NCBI GenBank assembly: GCA_903904855.1
Contig: CAIVEH010000039.1
Location: forward strand, 1-64,000
Direction of reading: 5' to 3'
Length of the DNA stretch: 64,000 nucleotides
DNA from: an uncultured Bacteroidota bacterium
Lineage (GTDB): Bacteria > Bacteroidota > Bacteroidia > Chitinophagales > Chitinophagaceae
Below the pieces are notes generated by a model. It was not told where the DNA came from and searched no databases. It saw only the letters and a program-made list of their open reading frames with translations. Shown here in pieces: positions 30,720 through 40,605 of this stretch. The position numbers and the translations under genes were made by a program. Every line of letters begins with the position of its first letter. The stretch's first letter is position 1.

Positions 30720-33700
30720 TTTTCTTCTCCAGTAGTTTCCTGAGCAGATCAAAATACAATACCAGGTATAGAACCCCTGTCATAAGCCAGATGATTATCA
30801 GGTTGTACCAGAGCGTTTCCACAGGCATTCCGAAAAAGGATTTTGAGTGGGTATAAAATGGAGATGTAATCTTTCCGTCGTTTTCAGCTCCGATGAAAAC
30901 CGGTTCGTACTTCCGGATAATATGGTTTCCGGAAATAACTGTTTTCTCCCTTACAGCAGTGTTCAAAACCATTTCTTCCAGCTGCTCATTACAATACCTG
31001 TTCTTGAATTCCCTGGCGCCTTCTGTACTTAATCTTTCATTCAACTTCAGTAGCAAGTCTTGCTTTTTAGTAAGCACTTCATTCTTCTTTCTGATAAAAT
31101 GCCTTTCGATACTGTCGGTATTTTTTTTGCAGGCATCAATAAAGGGTACCATCGCGATATTTATTTCAGGTAGTGGGGTATACGCTATATTTTCATGCGG
31201 GTTAGATTCTTTTATTAAACTGATTTCGTCTTTTAATAGCAGTGCCTCTGCTATCAAAGAATCTGTTGAACTTGACTTGGCAGTTGTCAAATTTTCGAGA
31301 AGAGAGGTTTGTTTCTGCATCTGTTCAGCCCAGTAGTCAGCAATGTAGCCCGCATTACTTATCTGCCTGTCTAATTCAAAAAAGGGTGCTTCATATTGAT
31401 TATTCTTAAACCGGTCTACAGCCAATGATTCGAATGCCCAGCGCGATGCCATAACATTACCAATAAGCGGTACTTTGCTTTGATTGCTCAGCTCTGGGCA
31501 CAGGTCTTCAAACTTTACCATCACTCCGCTCAGCATTATCTGGGGTATTACCAGGAAGGGTATCAGAATATATACTGCTACCCGGGTTTTTAAACCGGAA
31601 GAAATATTAAGCCCCAACAGGTTGGCAAAGCACGACACCGAAAAAAGCACCAGCCAGTGATTAAACAACAACCCACTGAAACCCAGGATGGAATTACCAA
31701 TAAGTAAAAACAGGAGGCTCTGCACAGCTGAAACAAGGAATAAAAATGCAATCTTTGAAAACAGATAACTGTTCCGGCTTAGCCTGAGGAAGGACTCTCT
31801 TTTCAGTATTTTTTTATCCTGTATTATTTCATCTGCACTTACTATGAGTCCCAGAAATAGCGAGACAATGGTACTGATAAACAGGTAAACAGGTATGTTG
31901 GGGTTCAATCCAAAATGATAGGGTTTGCCTACACCATGCGACCGTAGGGCAAACCCGAGTATCAATGCCAATACTGGTCCTTCGAATAAAGTAATAGCCA
32001 GATATTGCTTGTTATTCAGTTTTGCCAAAAAATTTCGCTGGAAATAAACCTTTAACTGACGGAAAGTATTAGCTACTTTAACATCTCTCAGCGCCTGTTT
32101 GTTACACTCAACATTGTTGCTGGCAGAATCTTGATTTATAAAGTTAGCATTGTACAGTTTATACCACTCTTCCGGATACATCTTCCTGTGGCTAGTGGCT
32201 TTGCCATATTCATCTACTGTCTTTGCTTCAATAATCCGGAACAACTCCTCTGGGTTTATGTTGCCACATTCAGGGCACTCACAATTCTCAAAATCCACAA
32301 AATGCATCTGCTGTTTAAAATATCTCACCGAATCAACCGGATTACCAAAATAAACCGGAAAACCACCAGTATCCAGGATCAACATCTGGTCGAACAACTT
32401 GAAAATTTCAGACGAAGGCTGATGAATGACCACAAATATCAGCTTACCTGTCATGGTCAGTTGTTTCAGCAGGTCCATTACATTCTCCGCATCATTGGAT
32501 GACAAGCCTGAGGTGGGCTCATCAACGAACAATATTTCCGGTTCGCGGATAAGTTCAAGCGCTATATTTAATCTTTTGCGCTGGCCACCACTTATAAACT
32601 TATTTAAAGGGTCTCCTACCTGAAGGTCTTTGATATCATATAATCCAAGCGACTGCAGGCAATAGTTTACCTTTTCAAGAATCTCATTATCATTCAGACT
32701 GCCAAAATATAGTTTCGAACTGAAAAAAAGATTTTGAAAAACACTCAATTCTTCCACCAGCAAGTCATCCTGCGGAATGTTGCCGGTTAAACCATGTAAG
32801 CCATGTTCGTGAAGCTCTTTGCCATTAATCAATATACGGCCAGAAGAGGGTTTCACACTTCCGTTCAGCAGGTTAAGCATAGTTGTTTTCCCTGCCCCGC
32901 TGTTTCCCATTATGCCTACAAGGTTTTTAGAGGTAGTAGAGAAACTAAGTTCATGCAGCCCGATCTTATTTTTACTGAACGAATAACAAAGCCGATCAAC
33001 TTCAAAAGCCAGGTTATGGTTTACATTAAGTTCTTCGTATTTATGGATAATGTCGTTGTAATAGAGAGCATTCATTTTCGATCCCCTTATTACCGAACCC
33101 TGCTCGAAAACCTGCACTACACCAGGGGCGATCAACCTTCCATCAAGCAATAACTGGTCCTGACCCAGGTATTTAAACAAAAATATCAGCGGGTTGCTTA
33201 TCCTCAGGAACACTATGTTTCCAGAAAGATTTTCTTTCTTTATTTGTTTAAATGCTGCCTCACTTTCTTCTGTTTTGCTGATAATCAGAAATTCACCATC
33301 CTTACCGTGATAAACATCTGCTTCATTTACCAGCTTAAAACTGTTTTCAAAATCAGCCTTGCTGATTGTAAATGTATCGGCAACCGTTTGTATAAATTCC
33401 AGGTGCTGCTCTGTAAGTGTAGATATTGCTGAATGCAAAAATTCGAGCAACCTTATCAAAACAATTACTTTCTGTTTTTGCTCCAGTTCCCTATTGATAT
33501 CCGTACATATCCTTAATACCTTAACGGAATTGACAGAAGTTCTTTTTCTTATTTTGCCCTCAACAATCCTATCCTTTAAACTTTCGAGGAAGTCATCATA
33601 AACTTTGAGGTATACGGGTACTAGGTTGTTACCTAATTGTCTTCTGAGGAAACGTTCAACAACTTCACGCCCCCGTAAACCAACTTCATCAGTGTTGGCT

Positions 33701-33747
33701 ATGATAGCGAATAATTGCATTAGTGCCCTTAATATCTTATCACTCAT
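30709..33747 (-). CDS. ABCG-like half transporter with N-terminal regulatory region
   Basis: 1012 residues. Residues 1-250 have no transporter motif and begin with a TerB-like helical pattern (LMQLFAIIANTDEVGLRGRE). The ATPase has Walker A GNSGAGKT (near residue 285), signature SGGQRKR and Walker B ILFVDEPTSGL, typical of ABCG/Wht proteins. A CECPECGN cluster follows near residue 500. The permease has about six helices (about 600-760 and a last one near 985). A large soluble, coiled-coil-like insert (about 790-960) separates the last helix from the rest. Substrate unknown. It follows a lipoprotein gene by 45 bases. Confidence 0.9.
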   Translation of the reverse strand: MSDKILRALMQLFAIIANTDEVGLRGREVVERFLRRQLGNNLVPVYLKVYDDFLESLKDRIVEGKIRKRTSVNSVKVLRICTDINRELEQKQKVIVLIRLLEFLHSAISTLTEQHLEFIQTVADTFTISKADFENSFKLVNEADVYHGKDGEFLIISKTEESEAAFKQIKKENLSGNIVFLRISNPLIFLFKYLGQDQLLLDGRLIAPGVVQVFEQGSVIRGSKMNALYYNDIIHKYEELNVNHNLAFEVDRLCYSFSKNKIGLHELSFSTTSKNLVGIMGNSGAGKTTMLNLLNGSVKPSSGRILINGKELHEHGLHGLTGNIPQDDLLVEELSVFQNLFFSSKLYFGSLNDNEILEKVNYCLQSLGLYDIKDLQVGDPLNKFISGGQRKRLNIALELIREPEILFVDEPTSGLSSNDAENVMDLLKQLTMTGKLIFVVIHQPSSEIFKLFDQMLILDTGGFPVYFGNPVDSVRYFKQQMHFVDFENCECPECGNINPEELFRIIEAKTVDEYGKATSHRKMYPEEWYKLYNANFINQDSASNNVECNKQALRDVKVANTFRQLKVYFQRNFLAKLNNKQYLAITLFEGPVLALILGFALRSHGVGKPYHFGLNPNIPVYLFISTIVSLFLGLIVSADEIIQDKKILKRESFLRLSRNSYLFSKIAFLFLVSAVQSLLFLLIGNSILGFSGLLFNHWLVLFSVSCFANLLGLNISSGLKTRVAVYILIPFLVIPQIMLSGVMVKFEDLCPELSNQSKVPLIGNVMASRWAFESLAVDRFKNNQYEAPFFELDRQISNAGYIADYWAEQMQKQTSLLENLTTAKSSSTDSLIAEALLLKDEISLIKESNPHENIAYTPLPEINIAMVPFIDACKKNTDSIERHFIRKKNEVLTKKQDLLLKLNERLSTEGAREFKNRYCNEQLEEMVLNTAVREKTVISGNHIIRKYEPVFIGAENDGKITSPFYTHSKSFFGMPVETLWYNLIIIWLMTGVLYLVLYFDLLRKLLEKKIRS

Positions 33748-33792
33748 AAATGAGGAACATTAAAAGCGTAATGAAATTTAGTTATCCGCTGT

Positions 33793-34665
33793 CTATTTTT
33801 TGGTGAGGTTATTCCTAAGTGTAGTTATAAGACCAGATGCCTTACCGATATTCTCAGGCGTAAGGTCTGTTGCCGATTTTATTTTACTATCGTACTCTTT
33901 ACTATAGTTTTTCAGTTCAGCCAGAAGGGCTTTACTATCAGCATCTTTGTATTCTTCAAGCAGCTTCATCAGGTGATAGATGTAGAGATTCTCCTGATAT
34001 ACCTTTTCAAAAAACTTCGCATTGTCCGGCGTTCTTTTGGTGTCTTTCAGCAAATTAAGACTTAAATAATTGATTTCTATAAGCGCACCTGCCATAATAT
34101 GGCTTGCCGACTGGATCTTGTCATTTTTCTTAAGATAAGCATCAGAAGATTGAAATACATTATCAACTATCCTTACTATGGAATCTTTGTTACCTGAATT
34201 GTTTTTAAACCTGTCTGAATAATCATCAAAAACTTTATCAAAACTCAGGTCTTTTGCCAGTTTCTGAATGGTAACAAAATAATGAAGCAATTCCTGGTTC
34301 TGGCCATAAAAGTTCACATAGGCCAGGTCAATACCATAAATACCCATATTCACTTCCTTCTTAAAAGTGGATACATAGTTATCGGCATTGGTGTTGAGAT
34401 TCAACAAATCTGGCTTGTATCCAGCCTGGTATCCGGTAATATCTCTTACAACCTCAAATGGTGCGGGCAGATTAGCTTCGGCTGTAGCAAACTTAAACTC
34501 TATTTCACTTTTTTTCTGGGTTGCAGCAGCATCTTGTTTTATTACAGCACTCCCAGTGGTATCTTTCGATCCTGATGTTTTATCTCCGGTACCATTCTGG
34601 CACGAACATAAAAACAGTAAAGGCGTAACAATGAGTGTCGATACAATAGAATTTAGTTTATTCAT
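33793..34665 (-). CDS. Uncharacterised lipoprotein, DUF3829-like
   Basis: 290 residues from the ATG at 34665, which gives a lipoprotein signal MNKLNSIVSTLIVTPLLFLC with lipobox LLFLCSC. An upstream ATG at 34761 would bury the signal and is rejected. The mature protein is helical with many Lys and Asp, and a low-complexity linker after the cysteine. It resembles the YiiG/DUF3829 style of helical lipoprotein, but that is only an impression. The position just upstream of the ABC gene suggests an envelope partner. Confidence 0.65.
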   Translation of the reverse strand: MNKLNSIVSTLIVTPLLFLCSCQNGTGDKTSGSKDTTGSAVIKQDAAATQKKSEIEFKFATAEANLPAPFEVVRDITGYQAGYKPDLLNLNTNADNYVSTFKKEVNMGIYGIDLAYVNFYGQNQELLHYFVTIQKLAKDLSFDKVFDDYSDRFKNNSGNKDSIVRIVDNVFQSSDAYLKKNDKIQSASHIMAGALIEINYLSLNLLKDTKRTPDNAKFFEKVYQENLYIYHLMKLLEEYKDADSKALLAELKNYSKEYDSKIKSATDLTPENIGKASGLITTLRNNLTKK

Positions 34666-34775
34666 CTGAATTGGTTTTTTACAAAATAGCCGGGGTATTT
34701 TATCAGATGCCATTTGTAAAATGGTAAGAATAAATGGCCCCGGCAAAAAGAATTTTTTCAAAAATCTCTTGAAAA

Positions 34776-36194
34776 TTAAGGGAAAGTTACTCCCTTATAC
34801 TGGTTTATATCAACAGAAGGTATATTAGACTTATAGAATGAATTAATAGTTCTTATTATCTCATTTGCAATAAGTGCATAACCCCTCTGCGTTGGATGTA
34901 CACCATCTAATGAAAATGCACCGCCAGTAACAAATGCAGGACTATAATGAATACCATCATAAGTTATTCCTGATGCTAATTTTGTGAAATAACTGTTCAT
35001 ATCCACATAAGCCAGATGATGGATGTTTGCCTCATATTTAATATACGCATTAAAATTAGTGGTAGCTGTTCTAATATTCTGAATCTCATCAGTGGTCAAA
35101 ACATAATTATTAGGAATAGGCATTGGCACTCCGGCAGCATTTACACTTCCCCAGCCATGGCATTTAATTGAAGTGTCCGGAACAGACAATAATATCAACT
35201 CACCTGGAACAGCCTGCCTGGTCTTGCCTGCATTATCCTGAATCATAAAGTAATTAGCACCAACATTAAAAGAAGCAGTTATGCCATGGCTTGCATAAAT
35301 TGCTGTAAGTGTATCTGCCTGACCCTGCCTTGTAAGTTTTAAGCCGTTTGCAGGCACAGTGGTAAAAAATGGTATGCTTGTAATATCTGGGATATTTATA
35401 AGTGCACCGCTGGCGCCTGTGCTTATTGCCGTATTAAGAGCCAGGTCGTAGCAGGAATCAAATGCTACTAAAGGGCTGATATCTGAACCACCATAAAAAT
35501 AGGGTAGTAAAGCTGGCGTTGCATTTCCGGTGCCATCACCCTGTCCGCCAGCCAAAGCGTAACCTAATACATCATTTGCCCCAAGCCACATTGTAAAGAA
35601 AGTTGGGTGTAGATTGCCTACCACATGAACAAGTTCGTCATTAGGTGAGCCATACACATTATTATAAAATCGGGCGGCATATGGGGCGCGACTAGTCAAT
35701 GCATAAAGTGCATAACCTGCCACTTTGTAATCTACTGCCCTTATACCTGGTACTCCTACATTATTGATCTGGTTATTGTTTATCCCGGATACGAAATGAT
35801 AATCACCGTTCACTGAATCGGAAGCACCAGTATTTGGAATTGGTGCAAGCGAAGAATCAGCCGGATTACATGGATTGTAGGTCATCCCAAGGATATACTT
35901 TGGACCAGGGTAACCCCAATCGCCTTTTAACAGTGGCTGAATAAATGGCCCTACAGCGCCATGTGGTGGCGGAATTAATGCAAACTGGCCGAAAAGCATT
36001 GCAGGATAAGAATGCAACTGGCCTGATACTGTAAGACTTCCATCAGTATAACCAGCAGTTAGTGAGTTACCTATTGCAAGATAATTTGAGAAGTCAGCAG
36101 TAGGTCCTGCTGATGGATTCTGATTAACCTGAATATTGGGCCTGCACGCAGTAAAAATCATTGCCACTGCGCCAATTATAAATATTTTCTTCAT
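34776..36194 (-). CDS. SGNH/GDSL-family lipoprotein hydrolase
   Basis: 472 residues. Lipoprotein signal MKKIFIIGAVAMIFTACRPN. SGNH blocks are visible: IGNSLTAGYTDG (nucleophile Ser, block I), MWLGANDVLGYA (block III Asn), and DGVHPTQRGYALIANEI (block V Asp and His). It should be an esterase or lipase facing the periplasm or surface. It follows an OmpP1/FadL porin gene by 19 bases, a pairing that suggests hydrolysis of a lipid or ester followed by uptake. Confidence 0.9.
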   Translation of the reverse strand: MKKIFIIGAVAMIFTACRPNIQVNQNPSAGPTADFSNYLAIGNSLTAGYTDGSLTVSGQLHSYPAMLFGQFALIPPPHGAVGPFIQPLLKGDWGYPGPKYILGMTYNPCNPADSSLAPIPNTGASDSVNGDYHFVSGINNNQINNVGVPGIRAVDYKVAGYALYALTSRAPYAARFYNNVYGSPNDELVHVVGNLHPTFFTMWLGANDVLGYALAGGQGDGTGNATPALLPYFYGGSDISPLVAFDSCYDLALNTAISTGASGALINIPDITSIPFFTTVPANGLKLTRQGQADTLTAIYASHGITASFNVGANYFMIQDNAGKTRQAVPGELILLSVPDTSIKCHGWGSVNAAGVPMPIPNNYVLTTDEIQNIRTATTNFNAYIKYEANIHHLAYVDMNSYFTKLASGITYDGIHYSPAFVTGGAFSLDGVHPTQRGYALIANEIIRTINSFYKSNIPSVDINQYKGVTFP

Positions 36195-36213
36195 TTTTTT
36201 CTATTGAGTAAAA

Positions 36214-37461
36214 TTAAAAATTATAATAAACTCCAAGTCCCAGTGTTATTGCCTGAGTCTTATATGTTCCGCTGAATCCACCAAAATCATAAGATGCGTT
36301 ACGTGTGAGAGTAGTTATGCCTTCACAAGCAGTAAGGATAGTAAATCTTGGAAAAGGCTTAATTGTAACACCTACTGATCCTACCACCCTGTCAGCATCT
36401 GGTAAATCAGGAGATACAAAACCATTGGTAACCGGAGTTGGCTCAAAAGCCGCACCAGCCATCAGTGATACTACTTTACCCAATTTATAATTTGCACCTG
36501 CTCTTGGAGTAAGTGTATTCCTGTAATGCCTTGGCGCGTGGTTATCCTGCAAGGATGATGTATGCGTAGAAAAATTTATTCTCAGTGAATCATATGAATT
36601 CCAACCTGTATAATTCAGATCGAATTGTAAAGTAAGACGGTCTTCCAGGGTACGGTAAGCAACTCCTGCTGTTGCCACCTGAGGTAAGGGCAACTGTGTA
36701 TCGAAGTTTGTATTTGGAAATGATGTTGCCAATGATTGAGGCACATTGAAAGTAGCGGTGCCATTACTAACACCCATATTGATCTGCGAACGGTAAGTAA
36801 AACCAAACTGCAGATTATCTGAAGGTTTAAGCTGAACACCTGCATTAAATCCAAGGCCGCTGGCGCTGCCATGCAGATGCAATGTACCATCATCATCTGC
36901 AGAGCCGCCCGGACCATTTTGTCCATGAACAGGTAATGCCTGTCTGATGTCCATAGACCCTGTGGCATAAACAAATCCTGCACCTACCGAAATCAATTCA
37001 TTTACTCTGTAGGCCACAGTAGGTTGAAAACAAACTGCACTGAGATTTATTGACTGCACCATATACCTGCCAATCCATTGGTCATCCCATTTAAGGCCAA
37101 TTCCCGCAACTGTATATATACCTAGACCCAGGGCAAACTTGCTGTCCTGCTGTATTGGGCCACCAACATAAAAATTAAACGGAGTAAACGTTTGGCGCTG
37201 GGTTACAGCAGAAGAATTTACTATTGTATTGCCGAAAGCAGTAGATGGCGATATTGTAAGCCCGCTGGCATATACCTGAATGTTTTTCATCCTGCCCAGA
37301 CCTCCCGGATTATAAAAAATTGTTGAGGCATCCCATGTCCAGGCTGCCCCTGTGCCGCCCATTGCCAGCTGCCTTATACCTTGCAGATTAAGCTGATAGC
37401 CCGCACCAAATGTGGTAATTGCCGACAATAAAAATGCTGCTGCTAATACTTGTTTCTTCAT
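36214..37461 (-). CDS. OmpP1/FadL/TodX-family outer-membrane transporter
   Basis: 415 residues. Signal peptide ending near TTFGAG. The mature start GYQLNLQGIRQLAMGGTGAA is the FadL-type N-terminal plug that includes the signature Asn-Pro-Ala-like hatch region (FYNPGGLGRM). A 14-strand barrel follows, ending in LGLGVYYNF. Members import long-chain fatty acids or other hydrophobic compounds. Transcribed with the downstream SGNH hydrolase. Confidence 0.92.
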   Translation of the reverse strand: MKKQVLAAAFLLSAITTFGAGYQLNLQGIRQLAMGGTGAAWTWDASTIFYNPGGLGRMKNIQVYASGLTISPSTAFGNTIVNSSAVTQRQTFTPFNFYVGGPIQQDSKFALGLGIYTVAGIGLKWDDQWIGRYMVQSINLSAVCFQPTVAYRVNELISVGAGFVYATGSMDIRQALPVHGQNGPGGSADDDGTLHLHGSASGLGFNAGVQLKPSDNLQFGFTYRSQINMGVSNGTATFNVPQSLATSFPNTNFDTQLPLPQVATAGVAYRTLEDRLTLQFDLNYTGWNSYDSLRINFSTHTSSLQDNHAPRHYRNTLTPRAGANYKLGKVVSLMAGAAFEPTPVTNGFVSPDLPDADRVVGSVGVTIKPFPRFTILTACEGITTLTRNASYDFGGFSGTYKTQAITLGLGVYYNF

Positions 37462-37567
37462 AAACTAAAGTTGTTAAATTATCTGTTTTACCAAACCAGC
37501 GGTATCATTTAATCGGTTAAGGTATGGCGAAATAATTATAAAACCAATACCAACGATAAAAACTGTG

Positions 37568-37599
37568 CAAATATAGTGGTTAGGAAGATGCAATTCCAA
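37568..37599 (-). promoter_or_regulatory. Candidate promoter for ompP1-SGNH
   Basis: TTG (37599-37597), 21 bases, TATATTTG (37575-37568) on the minus strand. It overlaps the last codons of comF and sits about 107 bases before the porin start. Confidence 0.4.
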
Positions 37600-38287
37600 T
37601 GGTTGCAACACTTATTTTTATGCCTTCGATCTTCATCAAGGCAAGTGCGCAGGCTTCCAGAGTTGCCCCTGTTGTGAGTACATCATCACATATTAAAATA
37701 TGTTTTCCCTTTAGGTGCCTGTTATTATTTATTGTAAAAGCCTCCTCCATATTCCTGAGCCTTTCTACCCTCGTTTTATGTGTCTGGCTTTCTGTGTCTC
37801 TTAACCGCTCCAGTATATGAGCATCTGCCGGTATATGAAGCGCTTCGCTTAATCCCTGTGCTATAAGTAAACTCTGGTTATATCCCCGTTTTGCCTGCTT
37901 TTCCCTATGAAGTGGCACGGGAACTATAATATCTATCTCCTTCCACCAATCTGTTTCCTTTAGTCTTTCACCAAACCTTCTACCCAGGTATATCCCGGTT
38001 TCTTTTTTGTTCCTGTATTTCAAACCATGAACAAGGTGCTGTATCAGGCTGTCATTATTAAACCATGCAAATGTAGTAGCATTTATAAAAGGAATCCTTC
38101 CTGCAAACCGCAGCGCAGTTTCATTATCTTCAATATGGTGATAATTTGTTTCTGGAATTTCCAGGCTGCAACTGATACATAATACTTCTTCACCCAATAC
38201 AAGCGGCTTATTGCACCCTTCGCATAGGCGAGGATAAAACAAGTGGAGCAGGCTTTCTTTTATTTCATTAAGCTTCCGGATATTCAT
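37580..38287 (-). CDS. ComF-family amidophosphoribosyltransferase-like protein
   Basis: 235 residues, full length. An N-terminal zinc finger (CEGCNKPL and CISCSLEI) precedes a phosphoribosyltransferase domain with the PRPP loop ILICDDVLTTGATLE near residue 195. ComF proteins take part in DNA uptake and recombination in competent bacteria. The gene is followed by the porin gene on the same strand. Confidence 0.93.
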   Translation of the reverse strand: MNIRKLNEIKESLLHLFYPRLCEGCNKPLVLGEEVLCISCSLEIPETNYHHIEDNETALRFAGRIPFINATTFAWFNNDSLIQHLVHGLKYRNKKETGIYLGRRFGERLKETDWWKEIDIIVPVPLHREKQAKRGYNQSLLIAQGLSEALHIPADAHILERLRDTESQTHKTRVERLRNMEEAFTINNNRHLKGKHILICDDVLTTGATLEACALALMKIEGIKISVATIGIASS

Positions 38288-38324
38288 TTTTCAATTTCAG
38301 GTTGCCAATAAAGTAATAGCTGGT

Positions 38325-38870
38325 TTATAATGGCTGAATTAAAAAAGCCAAAAGAATTAATAACAGATAACCCAAAAGGCCCAACGACCCAAATATCAAA
38401 CCAAAAATGGCAAATCCATTCTGCTTGTCGCTACGTAATCCTTTAATACCAAATATAACCGCAGCCAGGAAGGATAAAAAACCAAGTGTAAGTACTATAA
38501 ATACCCCTGACACAGTAAGAAAAGCGCCCGCTATTTCGGCTATTCCAAACAGCAAATATGGCGCAAAACCAAGAATAAATGATGTAAGACCATAATGAGT
38601 ATTTCCAGATTTTTGATTCTTGTATTTATGAAGTTGCTTAAGCAATTTCACTTTCTGCAAAATTGTAAGGTGGTTTTTATTAATATCAGAAAGGTGCTTT
38701 TCCTCAGTCGTAGCTTTTACAGGTACCTTAAAAGTGTCACTGATCTGTTCTATATGAAATAATACACTTTTTACCGGCAAAGCTGAAATGCCTCTTGATG
38801 GATTCAACAGGATCAGACTAATAATCAGGGTGAAAATTATTTTGAATTTTCTGATTCTTTGGGGCTTCAT
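38325..38870 (-). CDS. Small membrane protein, DUF4190-like
   Basis: 181 residues. A probable signal peptide or helix (FKIIFTLIISLILLNPS) is followed by a charged stretch with LTILQKVKLLKQLHKYKNQK. Three hydrophobic segments with an FGIKGLRSDKQNGFAIFGLI motif follow, typical of small Bacteroidota proteins of the DUF4190 style. Function unknown. Confidence 0.65.
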   Translation of the reverse strand: MKPQRIRKFKIIFTLIISLILLNPSRGISALPVKSVLFHIEQISDTFKVPVKATTEEKHLSDINKNHLTILQKVKLLKQLHKYKNQKSGNTHYGLTSFILGFAPYLLFGIAEIAGAFLTVSGVFIVLTLGFLSFLAAVIFGIKGLRSDKQNGFAIFGLIFGSLGLLGYLLLILLAFLIQPL

Positions 38871-38987
38871 ATTATAGAGTTAGAACAGTTTCATTTGATT
38901 ATCAAATATATACTAATAAATTCCAACTACAAACTAGAAACTACAAATTCCTAATTCCCCCAAACACTCTTATATTTACCTTCTGTT

Positions 38988-39488
38988 ATGGACATCCAGA
39001 AATTCAGGGCAACGGCAGCCCGCAAAAAGAAATCACTTACTGCGTTTATAATTAAGATGGATGAAATCATCCCGCACGACCTTCCTGAACTGGTGGAAAG
39101 GCTGGATGCTGAAGTTTGGAAAGAGGTGGACTGCACTACGTGCGCCAACTGCTGCAAAACAATGACACCCACCTTTACAGCAGCAGATGTGAAACGCATT
39201 GCCACACATCTACACATGTCGCCCAAATCATTCCGCGAAAAATGGCTCAAAAAAGAAGATGGATCCAAAGACTGGGTCAATACTACCCAGCCCTGCCAGT
39301 TTCTGGCAGACAATAAATGTTCCATCTATGAAGTGCGCCCAGCCGACTGTGCCGAATTTCCTCACCACAACAAAACACCTTTCGACGCCTATAACGAAAC
39401 CTTCAAGAACAATCTTGTTCATTGCCCTGCAACACTGATGCTGATAGACAAAATGAAGAAGGTTGTAGAAAAAGAATATGAATGGTAA
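38988..39488 (+). CDS. YkgJ-family cysteine-cluster protein
   Basis: 166 residues. The YkgJ/CxxCxxCC motif CTTCANCCKTM (near residue 46) and the later CQFLADNKCSIYEVRPADC form the expected zinc or iron-sulfur site. Found in many bacteria; function unclear. Starts with a helical lead-in typical of the Bacteroidota version. Confidence 0.92.
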   Translation: MDIQKFRATAARKKKSLTAFIIKMDEIIPHDLPELVERLDAEVWKEVDCTTCANCCKTMTPTFTAADVKRIATHLHMSPKSFREKWLKKEDGSKDWVNTTQPCQFLADNKCSIYEVRPADCAEFPHHNKTPFDAYNETFKNNLVHCPATLMLIDKMKKVVEKEYEW

Positions 39489-39652
39489 AATATCAGGTGT
39501 CTTGTATCTTTAAATGATGTGGGACACCTTTATAGATTAACCAATAATTGGCTACTCAATCCCACTATACTAAATCCAAAATTCCTCAATCTCTTTTACA
39601 TTGCTTCTCTTTGCGCTACTTTAGCGTACTTTGTGGTTAAGAATTTCACCCG

Positions 39653-40588
39653 ATGGCATCCTGGTTACGAAACATATATGATACCCTCGTCGAAACCACC
39701 AATGAGTTTATCGATGATCATGCCACAAAACACAGTGCATCTCTGGCATATTATACCATCTTTTCTGCCGGCCCCCTACTGATGGTTATTATCACATTGC
39801 TGGGCTTTTTTTATAAAAAGCCTTATGTTACCAACCAGGTTTTTGATCAGCTTGGCGGAATCATTGGTATTGCACCAGCCAGACAACTGCAAAACATGCT
39901 CGAAACGATCAGTCATCAGAATCACAGTACTTTATTCGGCGTGATTGGAGTGCTGGTGCTGATTTTCAGCGCTACAGGTATTTTCACCGAAATGCAAAGC
40001 TCTATTAATTACCTCTGGTCAATCAGAGCCAAGCCTAAAAGAAGCTGGCTGAAGTATATTACCGACAGGTTGCTTTCCTTATTACTTATTCTCGGTATGG
40101 GCCTGATTATGTTCCTGGCCTTGCTTATCAATATTGTATTCGATCTCCTGTCGGGCAGGCTACACTATTTATTTGGCGATGCCACAATTATTCTGCTTAA
40201 AGGCGCCAATTTCAGCCTGCTGCTTCTGGTTGTAGTGTTCCTGTTCTGGATTATTTACAAAATACTGCCCGATGCCAGTATACACTGGAATGATGCGCTT
40301 GTTGGGGCTACATTTACAGGTGTTTTATTCGTTATAGGCAAATACATTATTACCTACTACCTTAGTTTTGCAAAGGGTTTGAGCGCCTACGGCGCCGCTG
40401 CATCAGTTGTACTGCTGTTATCGTGGATTTATTATTCAGCCCTTATCGTGTATTACGGCGCTGAGTTCACAGAGGTATATGCCCGAAAATGGGGACGGGG
40501 TATTACCGTCACAAACAATGCCGTTTTCATTATCAAGCGTGAAGAAAAAGAATTGCCAAAACTAAAGCATCCGGTGCAGGAAAACTGA
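39653..40588 (+). CDS. YihY/BrkB-family membrane protein
   Basis: 311 residues. Six hydrophobic segments. Conserved parts are HSASLAYYTIFSAGPLLMV near the N-terminus and the C-terminal GLSAYGAAASVVLLLSWIYY. Once called ribonuclease BN by mistake; the family is of uncertain, probably transport, function. Its 3' end abuts the Mu-like gene block, which may mark an integration boundary. Confidence 0.93.
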   Translation: MASWLRNIYDTLVETTNEFIDDHATKHSASLAYYTIFSAGPLLMVIITLLGFFYKKPYVTNQVFDQLGGIIGIAPARQLQNMLETISHQNHSTLFGVIGVLVLIFSATGIFTEMQSSINYLWSIRAKPKRSWLKYITDRLLSLLLILGMGLIMFLALLINIVFDLLSGRLHYLFGDATIILLKGANFSLLLLVVVFLFWIIYKILPDASIHWNDALVGATFTGVLFVIGKYIITYYLSFAKGLSAYGAAASVVLLLSWIYYSALIVYYGAEFTEVYARKWGRGITVTNNAVFIIKREEKELPKLKHPVQEN

Positions 40589-40605
40589 GGCAAGGAAAAC
40601 AACCA

